Shown piece after piece: positions 6,533 to 13,212 of a stretch of 24,641 nt of DNA. How positions within the stretch are numbered: the first letter of the stretch is position 1; each line of letters starts with the position of its first letter. The stretch comes from an uncultured Peptostreptococcaceae bacterium. GTDB taxonomy: Bacteria > Bacillota > Clostridia > Peptostreptococcales > Anaerovoracaceae. Where the stretch lies: assembly GCA_905236895.1 (NCBI GenBank), contig CAJOQI010000067.1:1-24641 (forward strand), read 5' to 3'. Both the position numbers and the translations under genes were made by a program. The notes beneath the pieces were generated by a model, which was not told the DNA's origin, did not search any database, and saw nothing but the letters and a program-made list of their open reading frames with translations.

Positions 6533-8191
6533 ATGAAGATCAATTTCAGATCTAACCCCAAGGATAAATTTAGGGAAATCGAAGTTAAGAAGGGCAGCAC
6601 CCTTGAAGAAATCTATAAAAGCATGAAGGATGAACTTCCTTATGTTGCCGTTGCAGGAGTTGTAAACAACGCAACCAAGGCCTTGGATTATAAGGTCCAG
6701 AGAAAATGCAATCTGGAGCTGATTGATACCAGAACCAGAGTAGCCCATATTATTTATCAACGTAGCTTATCTCTTGTTTTCATTAGAGCGGTGAACTATA
6801 TTGCGCCAAAGGCTACCGTTGAGATTTGCAATTCCCTCAGCAATGGTCTTTATATAGAAATCCAGGGAGCAAAGGTGACGGATAATTTTACCAAGAGGGT
6901 AAAGAAGAGAATGGATCAGCTTATTAAAGACGACCTTCCCATCACCAAAAGGGTTGTTAGCCGTGCTACTGCTCTTAAATATCTCTCCGAGGACGACAGA
7001 TTTGACAGACGTAAACTCATTGCTTCCGTTCCTCAGTATAAGGAGGTTCCCTTCTATACCTTGGATGGATACAGAGATTTCTTCTATGGAATCATGGTGC
7101 CTTCCACAAGCTATGTGGGAGTATATGAGCTTAGAAGATACGAGGATGGTCTTCTCTTAAGATATCCTCATAACGATCCAAACAATATTCCCAAATACAA
7201 AAACGAGAAGCAGCTCTATAAAGCCTTTGTTGAGCAGACCGAATGGGAAGAGTTGCTGGATGTAGCTTATATTGCTGACCTTAATGAGAAAATCGCTCAG
7301 GGCAAGACCAGAGAATTGATTCAGCTTTCCGAAGCACTTCACGAAAAGAAGGTAGCCCAGATTGCGGATATGATCAAAAAGCGTCAGAAGAGAATAGTCC
7401 TTATTGCAGGACCATCTTCATCCGGTAAGACCACCTTCGCCAGAAGACTTTCTGTTCAGCTGATGGTAAACGGTATGGATCCCCTGTATATCGGAACCGA
7501 CGATTACTTTGTTGAGAGAGAGCAGACTCCAATCGACGAGCACGGCGAAAAGGATTATGAGAATCTCAACGCTCTTGATATAGATCTCTTCAACCGCCAG
7601 ATGAACGACCTCCTTGCAGGGAAAGAGGTTGATATGCCAACCTTTGATTTCATCAGCGGCCACAAGGAATTCGGAAAGAGAATAACCAAGCTGCGTCCGG
7701 GACAGCCCATAGTAATAGAGGGAATACATGCCCTTAATGACCAGCTTACAACCTTTATTCCGGAGGAAGAGAAGTTTAGGATTTATATCAGTCCGCTCAC
7801 TCAGCTGAATGTGGATGCACACAACAGAATTCCAACCACAGACGAGAGAATGTTCCGTCGTATGGTTAGAGACTATCTCTATAGAGGATATTCCGCCAAG
7901 AATACAATTAATAATTGGCCCAAGGTTAGGGCAGGTGAAAATAAAAATATCTTCCCCTTTAGCAATAATGTTGATGTGCTCTTCAATTCCTATCATGTTT
8001 ATGAATTGTCCGTGCTTAAGAAATATGCGGAGCCCCTGTTGAAGGAAATCACTCCTGCTGATCCGGAATATGTTGAGGCCCACAGAATGCTCATGTTCCT
8101 TGAGTTCTTCAAGATTATCGAGGACGATAGCTTAATAGTAAACAATTCCATCATAAGAGAGTTTATAGGCGGAAGCGTATTCCTAAAATAG
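6533..8191 (+). CDS. TGS-domain/uridine-kinase-like nucleoside kinase fusion
   Basis: The 552-residue protein joins an N-terminal TGS-like region (about 1-65) and a threonyl-tRNA-synthetase editing (SAD)-like region (about 70-230) to a C-terminal P-loop kinase of the uridine kinase/phosphoribulokinase family. The kinase shows Walker A GPSSSGKTT (293-301), TDDYF for nucleoside binding shortly after, PTFDFISGHKEF and IVIEGIHAL. These proteins are annotated as nucleoside kinases in Clostridia and Thermotogae; phosphorylation of uridine/cytidine-like substrates is the family-based expectation. There is no catalytic core of a tRNA synthetase. The ribosome site (AGAAAGG, about 11 bases before ATG) is a little distant. 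The gene is monocistronic between its own promoter and terminator. Confidence 0.88.
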   Translation: MKINFRSNPKDKFREIEVKKGSTLEEIYKSMKDELPYVAVAGVVNNATKALDYKVQRKCNLELIDTRTRVAHIIYQRSLSLVFIRAVNYIAPKATVEICNSLSNGLYIEIQGAKVTDNFTKRVKKRMDQLIKDDLPITKRVVSRATALKYLSEDDRFDRRKLIASVPQYKEVPFYTLDGYRDFFYGIMVPSTSYVGVYELRRYEDGLLLRYPHNDPNNIPKYKNEKQLYKAFVEQTEWEELLDVAYIADLNEKIAQGKTRELIQLSEALHEKKVAQIADMIKKRQKRIVLIAGPSSSGKTTFARRLSVQLMVNGMDPLYIGTDDYFVEREQTPIDEHGEKDYENLNALDIDLFNRQMNDLLAGKEVDMPTFDFISGHKEFGKRITKLRPGQPIVIEGIHALNDQLTTFIPEEEKFRIYISPLTQLNVDAHNRIPTTDERMFRRMVRDYLYRGYSAKNTINNWPKVRAGENKNIFPFSNNVDVLFNSYHVYELSVLKKYAEPLLKEITPADPEYVEAHRMLMFLEFFKIIEDDSLIVNNSIIREFIGGSVFLK

Positions 8192-8253
8192 CTCAGCCCA
8201 TAGGTTAATTCGTGTCGTAACTCCCAACTAAGGAGTTGATAATTGCAAATCTG

Positions 8254-8294
8254 TACCCCAAATGCGATTTTTTGCATTTGGGGTATGCTTTTTT
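8254..8294 (+). terminator. Terminator of the nucleoside-kinase gene
   Basis: A perfect 12-bp stem, TACCCCAAATGC (8254-8265) with GCATTTGGGGTA (8274-8285), is followed by TGC and TTTTTT (8289-8294). A second copy of the 3' arm lies at 8306-8318, so the 5' arm has two possible partners. Confidence 0.92.
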
Positions 8295-8305
8295 GTGCGA
8301 AAATG

Positions 8306-8318
8306 GCATTTGGGGTAC
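8306..8318 (+). repeat. Extra copy of the terminator 3' arm
   Basis: GCATTTGGGGTAC repeats the 3' arm of the preceding terminator and is perfectly complementary to 8253-8265. Only weak T-richness follows, so this alternative hairpin is less likely to terminate. Confidence 0.8.
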
Positions 8319-8363
8319 AAGTTTTGTGAAATGGTCTCAGTAGAAATAAAAAGCGTTAGAAAT

Positions 8364-8389
8364 AAAAAACGGGCGCCCTTTGGCACCCG
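8364..8389 (-). terminator. Terminator of the desulfoferrodoxin gene
   Basis: On the reverse strand CGGGTGCC pairs with GGCGCCCG (8382-8389 with 8370-8377, one G-T pair), with a four-base loop, and is followed by TTTTTT (8364-8369). It lies 26 bases past the stop codon. Confidence 0.92.
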
Positions 8390-8415
8390 CTTCTCTTAAC
8401 TTAGAGTGATTCTCT

Positions 8416-8793
8416 TTACAGCTCCTTCATCCAGAAACCGTGAAGATTGCAGTATTCGTAAGCTGCAACAGCCTTTTCTCCTTCTGCCAGAACAAAGCTT
8501 GCTTCAGGCTTGTCCGAAGGATTAAGGTCAACGCGATGAACGCCCTTATTGGTCTCAAGGAAGATATGAGCGATATAATGCTCTTCCAGCATGGGATGCT
8601 CAACGCTTCCAACCTTTACGGTTACGTTGTCTCCTGATATCTCTACAACGGGAACGTGCTTTTCCTGAGCAGCATCTGTTGTATTTGGCGTAAGTTCAGT
8701 CATCTTTTCTCCGCAGCATACTACGGGAACACCTTTATCCTCTACCATGGTAACCAAATTACCACAGTGGTTGCATTTAAGTAGTTTAATCAT
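8416..8793 (-). CDS. dfx: Desulfoferrodoxin (superoxide reductase, two-iron-centre type)
   Basis: The 125-residue protein reduces superoxide to hydrogen peroxide without making oxygen, the usual anaerobe alternative to superoxide dismutase. The N-terminal desulforedoxin domain carries Cys7, Cys10, Cys26 and Cys27 for the FeCys4 centre. The C-terminal neelaredoxin-like domain carries the catalytic Fe(His4Cys) ligands His46, His66, His72, Cys115 and His118, with Lys45 next to His46 as in active enzymes. Length matches the two-centre class. The start at 8793 follows AGGAGG with seven bases of spacing. It is transcribed divergently from a perR-like gene, with a Fur/PerR-type box between them, so peroxide-controlled expression is likely. 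Confidence 0.96.
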   Translation of the reverse strand: MIKLLKCNHCGNLVTMVEDKGVPVVCCGEKMTELTPNTTDAAQEKHVPVVEISGDNVTVKVGSVEHPMLEEHYIAHIFLETNKGVHRVDLNPSDKPEASFVLAEGEKAVAAYEYCNLHGFWMKEL

Positions 8794-8855
8794 TTTGACA
8801 CCTCCTATTATTGTTATTAATATACCCTTATTACCCAATTCTAACACATGAAAAC

Positions 8856-8884
8856 TTGACATGGAAATAATACCTTGTTATTAT
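8856..8884 (+). promoter_or_regulatory. sigmaA promoter of perR
   Basis: Perfect -35 TTGACA (8856-8861), a 17-base spacer, then TATTAT (8879-8884). The -10 overlaps the left edge of the Fur/PerR-type box, as expected for autorepression. Confidence 0.8.
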
Positions 8885-8900
8885 AATGATAATCGTTATT
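8882..8900 (+). promoter_or_regulatory. Fur/PerR-type operator between dfx and perR
   Basis: The 19-base element matches the classical Fur box (GATAATGATAATCATTATC) at 16 of 19 positions, differing only at both ends and at one central base, and is close to the related PerR box. It overlaps the perR -10 and lies about 90 bases upstream of dfx on the other strand, so it could control both genes. The adjacent regulator has PerR metal ligands and is the obvious candidate. Confidence 0.75.
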
Positions 8901-8927
8901 ATATTTTGCTATATAGGGGATAGAAAA

Positions 8928-9332
8928 ATGAATTATTCAAGACAGAGAAACCTTGTAATGGAGGTGCTAAAGGATAGATACGATCATCCAACAGCTGAGA
9001 TGGTTTACGAGAGAGCGCATAAAAAGATGCCTACCATTGGTATTGCAACGATTTACAGAAATCTCAATCAGCTGGTGGAAATGGGTGAAGTTAGGAGAAT
9101 CCCTCAGCCCGGTGGAAACGATCGCTTTGATGCAAGGGTAGAGGAACACTATCATATCAGATGCCCCATCTGCGGACATCTTACGGATTTAATGATTCCC
9201 GAAGATACGGATGCAAAGGATCTTTTGGACAAAGCCTGCAAGCTTTTTGACCTTCACGAGGACGGAAAGATTAGGCTTAGCAGCGTTATTATGGAGAGAA
9301 CCTGCGACAGCTGCGAAGGAATAATAAACTAA
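8928..9332 (+). CDS. perR: Peroxide-responsive repressor PerR (Fur family)
   Basis: The 134-residue Fur-family regulator has an N-terminal winged helix (about 1-65; the TIYRNLNQLVEMG recognition region is clear) and a C-terminal metal-binding dimerisation domain. Residues aligning by spacing with the Bacillus subtilis PerR regulatory site are all present: His20, Asp68, His74, His76 and Asp87. An Asp at the last position is typical of PerR rather than Fur. Structural zinc cysteines are in CPIC (79, 82) and CDSC (126, 129). The N-terminus is shorter than in B. subtilis PerR, starting just before the first helix. The start at 8928 follows AGGGG. Iron-loaded PerR should repress until oxidised by peroxide; the operator at its own promoter and the adjacent dfx gene fit this role. 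Confidence 0.9.
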   Translation: MNYSRQRNLVMEVLKDRYDHPTAEMVYERAHKKMPTIGIATIYRNLNQLVEMGEVRRIPQPGGNDRFDARVEEHYHIRCPICGHLTDLMIPEDTDAKDLLDKACKLFDLHEDGKIRLSSVIMERTCDSCEGIIN

Positions 9333-9370
9333 GGGGAAGTCATAAACATCCGAACAAAGATATTAGAACT

Positions 9371-9408
9371 CCGGCTCCCGAGAAAGAATCAGTGGTGAGC
9401 CGGTTTTT
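9371..9408 (+). terminator. Terminator of perR
   Basis: CCGGCTC (9371-9377) pairs with GAGCCGG (9397-9403) around a 19-base loop, followed by TTTTT (9404-9408). The loop is long but the stem and T run are good. Confidence 0.75.
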
Positions 9409-9442
9409 CTTTGTCTCCACCCGAGCAGAGAGAAGCAAAAAA

Positions 9443-9451
9443 TGATATAAT
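9443..9451 (+). promoter_or_regulatory. Extended -10 promoter of the substrate-binding protein gene
   Basis: TGA followed by a perfect TATAAT (9446-9451) forms an extended -10 about 52 bases before the start codon. No convincing -35 is present. Confidence 0.55.
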
Positions 9452-9503
9452 AAAATATTGGGTGGGAAGCACCCACCATAATAGATCACCAAGGGGAAAC
9501 AAT

Positions 9504-11243
9504 ATGAAGAAAAAAATGGTGCTGATGCTGGCTCTAATAATGGCTTTTGTGCTTTTCGGGGCAGCATGTGGTAGCGGTAACAATAAAAAAGAAGAGGAGC
9601 CACCTACCCAAGAGGAAGAGACAGCAAGCCAGGAAGAGGCAGGGGCTGATAGCAAGGAAGAATCCCAAGAAGAGGGAAGTTCTACCCAGGAGTCCCAGGC
9701 AGAATCCGCTGAAAGCGAAGCCGGTAGCCAGGGTGAAAACCAAGCCGCTTCTGATATAGGCAATCCCGACGGGGTAAGCTTTGTTGTTAGATTGGAAGGG
9801 GAACCTACCGGTTGGAATCCCAATACCAAGGGGGACGACAATCTCTATCTTATAGCCCAGAATATCTATCTCAGGCTTTGTGCATTGGATTCCACCAAGT
9901 CAAGTCTTGTGGGAGAGGCGGCCAAGTCCTGGGAGTATAATAGCGATGCCACAGAGCTGACCTTCCATCTTAAGACGGGGTTTACCTGGACGGACGGAAC
10001 GCCCTTAACATCTGCTGATGTTAAATATACCTTTGAGACCATCAAGAATAATCCCAGATATCTCTTTGCGGGAAATATGGAAAACGTCAAGGAGATAGAG
10101 GCAGTGGACAATCAAACGGTGGTATTCAGGTTTGAGAGTCCCGACGCATCCTTTGATAAGATGCTCGGATGGTATGGAACCTTCATCCTTCCTCACTCCG
10201 CCCTTGGTGATGCGGAGAATTGGAATGGGGAGGTGTCCTGGAACAGTCTTGTTACCTGCGGACCCTTTGTTATTGGGGATGTGAAGAAGGGAGAGTCAAT
10301 CACTTTGGTTCCCAATTCAAAATACCCTGATCCCGGTAAGGTGAATAAGCTGGTATTCGCAATAATTCCCGACGACGGGGAGGCGGCGGAAGCCCTGAAG
10401 AGGGGAGAAATAGACTATATGGAGGATCTTCCGGAACAGTATTTCTCTCAGATTGAAGCAAGAGACGATTTGGTAATGGCCGACGATATCTATCCTTCTC
10501 CCATGAGATTGGTTTTCAATTTGGGAAACGAATATCTGGAGGATGTGGGTCTTAGAAGGGCAATCGCAATGTGTGTGGATAGGGATTCCATCCATAAAAA
10601 GGTTTACGGAGGAAAGACCATGAGCCCCGAAACCACCATGTATTCTTCTGCGGTTTCCTGGGCGGCAAACACTCAAGACCTGGCACCCAAATACGATATC
10701 GAAATAGCAAAGGGTTTTCTCAAGACCAAGGGCTATGCTCCGGACAAGGAAGGAAACTTCATTCCCGAGGGGATTCTTTCTATCGCCGTTCCCCGGGAAG
10801 GCAAATACGCTCAGGTGGCGGAGATGATTGCAGAAAGTCTTAACAGCGCAGGAATCCCATGCACTGTGGAGGTCTATAGCTATTCCCAGTGGAAGAAGAA
10901 GGTAAGCTCCATGGATTTCACCATGGGAATAGAAAGTGGCTTTATGGGGCCGGATCCGGCAGCTATGGCAGCACGATACAGTACCGGAGGTGGCGGTAAT
11001 ACGGGTCACTATAGCAATGAGGAAGTTGATGCTTTGTTCATTGAGGGCCTGGCCACGGGAAACGAAGCTCAGAGAGCAAAAATATACAAGGAAGTTCAGA
11101 AGACGCTATCTATGGATTTGCCGGCAGTTCCCATCCTGGGTTATTCAACAAAGAACGTATACAACAAAGGCTTTAAGAATATGCCCTGCAACGGAGCGGG
11201 CAAGTGGAGCTGGGGTGATTTCAGCCGCGTAGAAGTCTTGTAA
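9504..11243 (+). CDS. Peptide-type ABC transporter substrate-binding lipoprotein (SBP family 5)
   Basis: The 579-residue precursor has a lipoprotein-like signal (basic start, hydrophobic 5-19, then FGAAC with Cys22; Gly at -3 makes the lipobox loose). An acidic, Gln/Ser-rich linker of about 60 residues follows, then a full SBP_bac_5 domain. Typical family landmarks include LTFHLKTGFTWTDGTPLTSADVKYTFE, DVGLRRAIAMCVDRDSI and the C-terminal YKEVQKTLSMDLPAVPILGY. The protein is expected to sit outside the membrane and capture oligopeptides or a related ligand for an importer. No permease or ATPase gene is adjacent, so it is an orphan that must share a transporter encoded elsewhere. The start follows AAGGGG at 9491-9496. 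It lies between perR and rubrerythrin but has its own promoter and terminator. Confidence 0.92.
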   Translation: MKKKMVLMLALIMAFVLFGAACGSGNNKKEEEPPTQEEETASQEEAGADSKEESQEEGSSTQESQAESAESEAGSQGENQAASDIGNPDGVSFVVRLEGEPTGWNPNTKGDDNLYLIAQNIYLRLCALDSTKSSLVGEAAKSWEYNSDATELTFHLKTGFTWTDGTPLTSADVKYTFETIKNNPRYLFAGNMENVKEIEAVDNQTVVFRFESPDASFDKMLGWYGTFILPHSALGDAENWNGEVSWNSLVTCGPFVIGDVKKGESITLVPNSKYPDPGKVNKLVFAIIPDDGEAAEALKRGEIDYMEDLPEQYFSQIEARDDLVMADDIYPSPMRLVFNLGNEYLEDVGLRRAIAMCVDRDSIHKKVYGGKTMSPETTMYSSAVSWAANTQDLAPKYDIEIAKGFLKTKGYAPDKEGNFIPEGILSIAVPREGKYAQVAEMIAESLNSAGIPCTVEVYSYSQWKKKVSSMDFTMGIESGFMGPDPAAMAARYSTGGGGNTGHYSNEEVDALFIEGLATGNEAQRAKIYKEVQKTLSMDLPAVPILGYSTKNVYNKGFKNMPCNGAGKWSWGDFSRVEVL

Positions 11244-11244
11244 A

Positions 11245-11269
11245 AAAAGTGAGATTAATTATCACTTTT
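11245..11269 (+). terminator. Weak terminator after the substrate-binding protein gene
   Basis: AAAAGTGA (11245-11252) pairs with TCACTTTT (11262-11269) around a nine-base loop, immediately after the stop codon. The stem is AT-rich and the T run is short, so termination may be partial; an operator function is an alternative. Confidence 0.5.
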
Positions 11270-11283
11270 AAGGGTATATAGTA

Positions 11284-11289
11284 TATAAT
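11284..11289 (+). promoter_or_regulatory. -10 element of the rubrerythrin gene
   Basis: A perfect TATAAT lies 41 bases before the rubrerythrin ATG. No clear -35 is present. Directly downstream is an AT-rich inverted repeat, AATTAA-N7-TTAATT (11287-11305), which could be an operator or chance in AT-rich DNA. Confidence 0.5.
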
Positions 11290-11330
11290 TAAGCATAATT
11301 TAATTCCATTAATATAGAGAGAGGTAAAAA

Positions 11331-11867
11331 ATGAAAGACTTAAAAGGAACCAAGACACTGGAAAATTTGATGATCGCTTTTGCTGGTGAGTCACAGGCTA
11401 GAAATAAGTACACCTATTATGCATCCAAGGCTAAGAAGGAAGGCTATGTTCAGATTAGCAAGATCTTCGAAGAAACCGCAGGCAACGAAAAGGAGCATGC
11501 TGAACTTTGGTTCAAGCTGGCCCACGGAATCGGAACCACAATGGAAAACCTTCTGGACGCAGCTGAAGGTGAGAACTACGAATGGACCGATATGTATGCT
11601 GAGATGGCAAAGACCGCTCGTGAAGAGGGCTTTGATGAAATCGCAGCTCAGATGGAAGGCGTTGCAGCTATCGAGAAGGAGCACGAAGAGCGTTATCGCA
11701 AGCTGGCTGAAAACATTAAGGCTGGCAAGGTATTCGCTAAGGACGAGGAAGTTCTCTGGCAGTGCAGCAACTGCGGCCACCAGTTTGTTGGCAAAGAAGC
11801 TCCACAGGTTTGCCCGGTTTGCGCACATCCACAAGGCTACTTCCAGATTAAGTGCGAGAACTATTAA
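11331..11867 (+). CDS. rbr: Rubrerythrin (diiron peroxidase)
   Basis: The 178-residue protein reduces hydrogen peroxide to water in anaerobes, taking electrons through its rubredoxin domain. The four-helix diiron domain carries Glu20, Glu53 with His56 (ExxH), Glu97/98 and Glu115 with His118 (ExxH). The C-terminal rubredoxin domain has CSNC (145, 148) and CPVC (161, 164). Length and domain order are those of classical rubrerythrin. The start follows AGAGAGG at about 11318-11324. Together with desulfoferrodoxin it gives a complete superoxide-to-water route, and PerR encoded 2 kb upstream is the likely regulator, though no clear PerR box is visible at this promoter. Confidence 0.97.
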   Translation: MKDLKGTKTLENLMIAFAGESQARNKYTYYASKAKKEGYVQISKIFEETAGNEKEHAELWFKLAHGIGTTMENLLDAAEGENYEWTDMYAEMAKTAREEGFDEIAAQMEGVAAIEKEHEERYRKLAENIKAGKVFAKDEEVLWQCSNCGHQFVGKEAPQVCPVCAHPQGYFQIKCENY

Positions 11868-11900
11868 TCAAAAACTCGCTGAAAAGCACCAAAATAAAAT

Positions 11901-11950
11901 AAAAACGTTCAGGAAATGCCTTTTTTGGAGGCTTCCGGAACGTTTTTTTT
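11901..11950 (+). terminator. Terminator of rubrerythrin (first hairpin)
   Basis: The 5' arm AAAAACGTTC-A-GGAA-AT-GCC pairs with GGC-TTCC-G-GAACGTTTTTTTT around a loop near 11921-11929. It has an internal mismatch and a two-base bulge, and ends in eight T (11943-11950). Confidence 0.9.
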
Positions 11951-11951
11951 G

Positions 11952-11979
11952 AAAAAGTTCATTTTCCTGAACGTTTTTT
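11952..11979 (+). terminator. Second terminator hairpin after rubrerythrin, sharing an arm with the first
   Basis: Locally GTTCA (11957-11961) pairs with TGAAC (11968-11972), followed by TTTTTT (11974-11979). TTCCTGAACG (11964-11973) is also the perfect complement of CGTTCAGGAA (11906-11915), the 5' arm of the first terminator, so a longer alternative hairpin spanning 11901-11979 is possible. Confidence 0.7.
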
Positions 11980-12007
11980 GCATTTAGCGTGGGAATAGTG
12001 GGGTGCT

Positions 12008-12038
12008 AAAAACCAGGCGGTGTTGCAGAAACGCCTGG
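12008..12038 (-). terminator. Terminator of the DUF362 gene
   Basis: On the reverse strand CCAGGCG (12032-12038) pairs with CGCCTGG (12013-12019) around a 12-base loop and is followed by TTTTT (12008-12012). A second small hairpin, GCTATAC/GTATAGC (12049-12055 with 12063-12069), lies between it and the stop codon. Confidence 0.88.
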
Positions 12039-12086
12039 ATGGGTGGTGGCTATACGCCCGAGGTATAGCGGCGCTGTGGTAAAGGT

Positions 12087-13088
12087 CTACTCCTCAAATG
12101 GCACTACGTGGGCAACGCCCTCAGCAGGAGTTATCTCCGCATCATCATTATCCAAATCTATCAAAGTATACCTGTCGTTACCCATGCCAAGCTCCTTCAT
12201 ATAGGTAAGCTGGCGGAGACCGTGGCGGGAGGTGATGCGTTCCCTAAGTACATCTCCGTCCTCCGGTTTCATGGCCCAGATTAGGTCAACACAGGCCTGG
12301 TCAAGGGCGAGAATGTCACGGGAGGCCAGGATGCCTACATTAGGGGTCACCACCGGCTCGGCGGCAAGTCCTGCGCAGTCGCAGTCTACAGACATATTTC
12401 TCATTACATTAACAAAAGTAATATTATCCCCAAAGTAGTCAACTGTTGCCTTTGTTGACTCTGTCATACGCTCCATTAACTCTTCTTCAGCAATGCTCCA
12501 CATATTCTCGTCGCCGGGATAGGTGTGGATCCACATTTTGCCTATGCGGCCGTCGGCGCAGCCAATGCCTAGGTTTTTGTTGGAACCGCCGAAGCCACCC
12601 ATCATATGACCTTTGAAGTGGGTGAGGGCAACCAGAGCATCATAAGTGGGGAGTGTTTTTCCAACAGACATATGCTCAAACCATTTGCCACCTTCCACAG
12701 GAAGCAGGGTAGTGCCCTCAGAATCCATAATATCCACCGGGGCAAAGGTCCAACCGTTAACCTTGAGAGTTTCAAGGTGCTGCTCTGTGGTGTACCGGTC
12801 ACCTTCGTAATAGGTATTGGTTTCAACTATGGTGGCTCCCGGAATATCCGTCTTTAACAAAGCCTCCACCCAGGGCCTGGGTATTATATTAGGCCCGTTT
12901 TGCTCTCCTGTGTGGAGTTTAACCGCAATGTCACCGCCGATATTATCGTTCACTCTGCGGTAGGCCTTTGCCAGACCTTCTGCAGACAAATCTCTGGTGA
13001 AATAAACCACGGATTTTTCACCGGTCCGTTCTTCCATTGGTATGTATTTCTCGCCGCCTAAGCCGGGCATCTTTCTCGATTCAAACAT
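12087..13088 (-). CDS. DUF362 domain-containing protein
   Basis: A 333-residue cytoplasmic protein of the DUF362 family: VVYFTRD near the N-terminus, GGDIAVKLHTGE, then ALVALTHFKGHMMGGFGGS with conserved NKNLGIGCADGRIGK in the middle, and NVGILASRDILALDQACVDLIW towards the end. Many DUF362 proteins carry a C-terminal [4Fe-4S] ferredoxin module; this one lacks it and ends after the DUF362 fold. The isolated DCDC pair near residue 236 is not a ferredoxin motif. The family has no settled biochemical role. The start at 13088 follows AGGAGG. It has its own extended -10 promoter and terminator and is divergent from pckA. Confidence 0.88.
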   Translation of the reverse strand: MFESRKMPGLGGEKYIPMEERTGEKSVVYFTRDLSAEGLAKAYRRVNDNIGGDIAVKLHTGEQNGPNIIPRPWVEALLKTDIPGATIVETNTYYEGDRYTTEQHLETLKVNGWTFAPVDIMDSEGTTLLPVEGGKWFEHMSVGKTLPTYDALVALTHFKGHMMGGFGGSNKNLGIGCADGRIGKMWIHTYPGDENMWSIAEEELMERMTESTKATVDYFGDNITFVNVMRNMSVDCDCAGLAAEPVVTPNVGILASRDILALDQACVDLIWAMKPEDGDVLRERITSRHGLRQLTYMKELGMGNDRYTLIDLDNDDAEITPAEGVAHVVPFEE

Positions 13089-13108
13089 AGAACACCTCCT
13101 GTAAATCT

Positions 13109-13117
13109 AGTATAGCA
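13109..13117 (-). promoter_or_regulatory. Extended -10 promoter of the DUF362 gene
   Basis: Read on the reverse strand, TGC followed by TATACT (13109-13114) forms an extended -10 about 20 bases before the ATG. The -35 region is AT-rich without a clear match. Confidence 0.5.
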
Positions 13118-13153
13118 TAAAAATAAGAAATAAATGGGAGGAAAAACAAGACA

Positions 13154-13181
13154 TTGACCCCAAAGTGGTGTACAATATAGA
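13154..13181 (+). promoter_or_regulatory. sigmaA-type promoter of pckA
   Basis: TTGACC (13154-13159), a 16-base spacer, then TATAGA (13176-13181), with the ribosome site about 19 bases further on. A moderate match. Confidence 0.6.
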
Positions 13182-13212
13182 AGGAATAATTTGCGTTTTA
13201 GGAGGAAGTAGT

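Noticed and set aside
7418..8083. 221-codon reverse open frame within the nucleoside-kinase gene
   Set aside because: Antisense shadow; the sense strand carries a conserved P-loop kinase.
8219..8239. Hairpin AACTCC/GGAGTT just after the nucleoside-kinase gene
   Set aside because: Only six pairs and no T run; the real terminator is 8254-8294.
10317..11009. 230-codon reverse open frame within the substrate-binding protein gene
   Set aside because: Fully antisense to a well-supported gene, no ribosome site and no family resemblance.
11287..11305. Inverted repeat AATTAA-N7-TTAATT as a PerR operator of rubrerythrin
   Set aside because: It does not fit the PerR consensus well and is made only of A and T, so chance is likely; kept as a note in the promoter entry.
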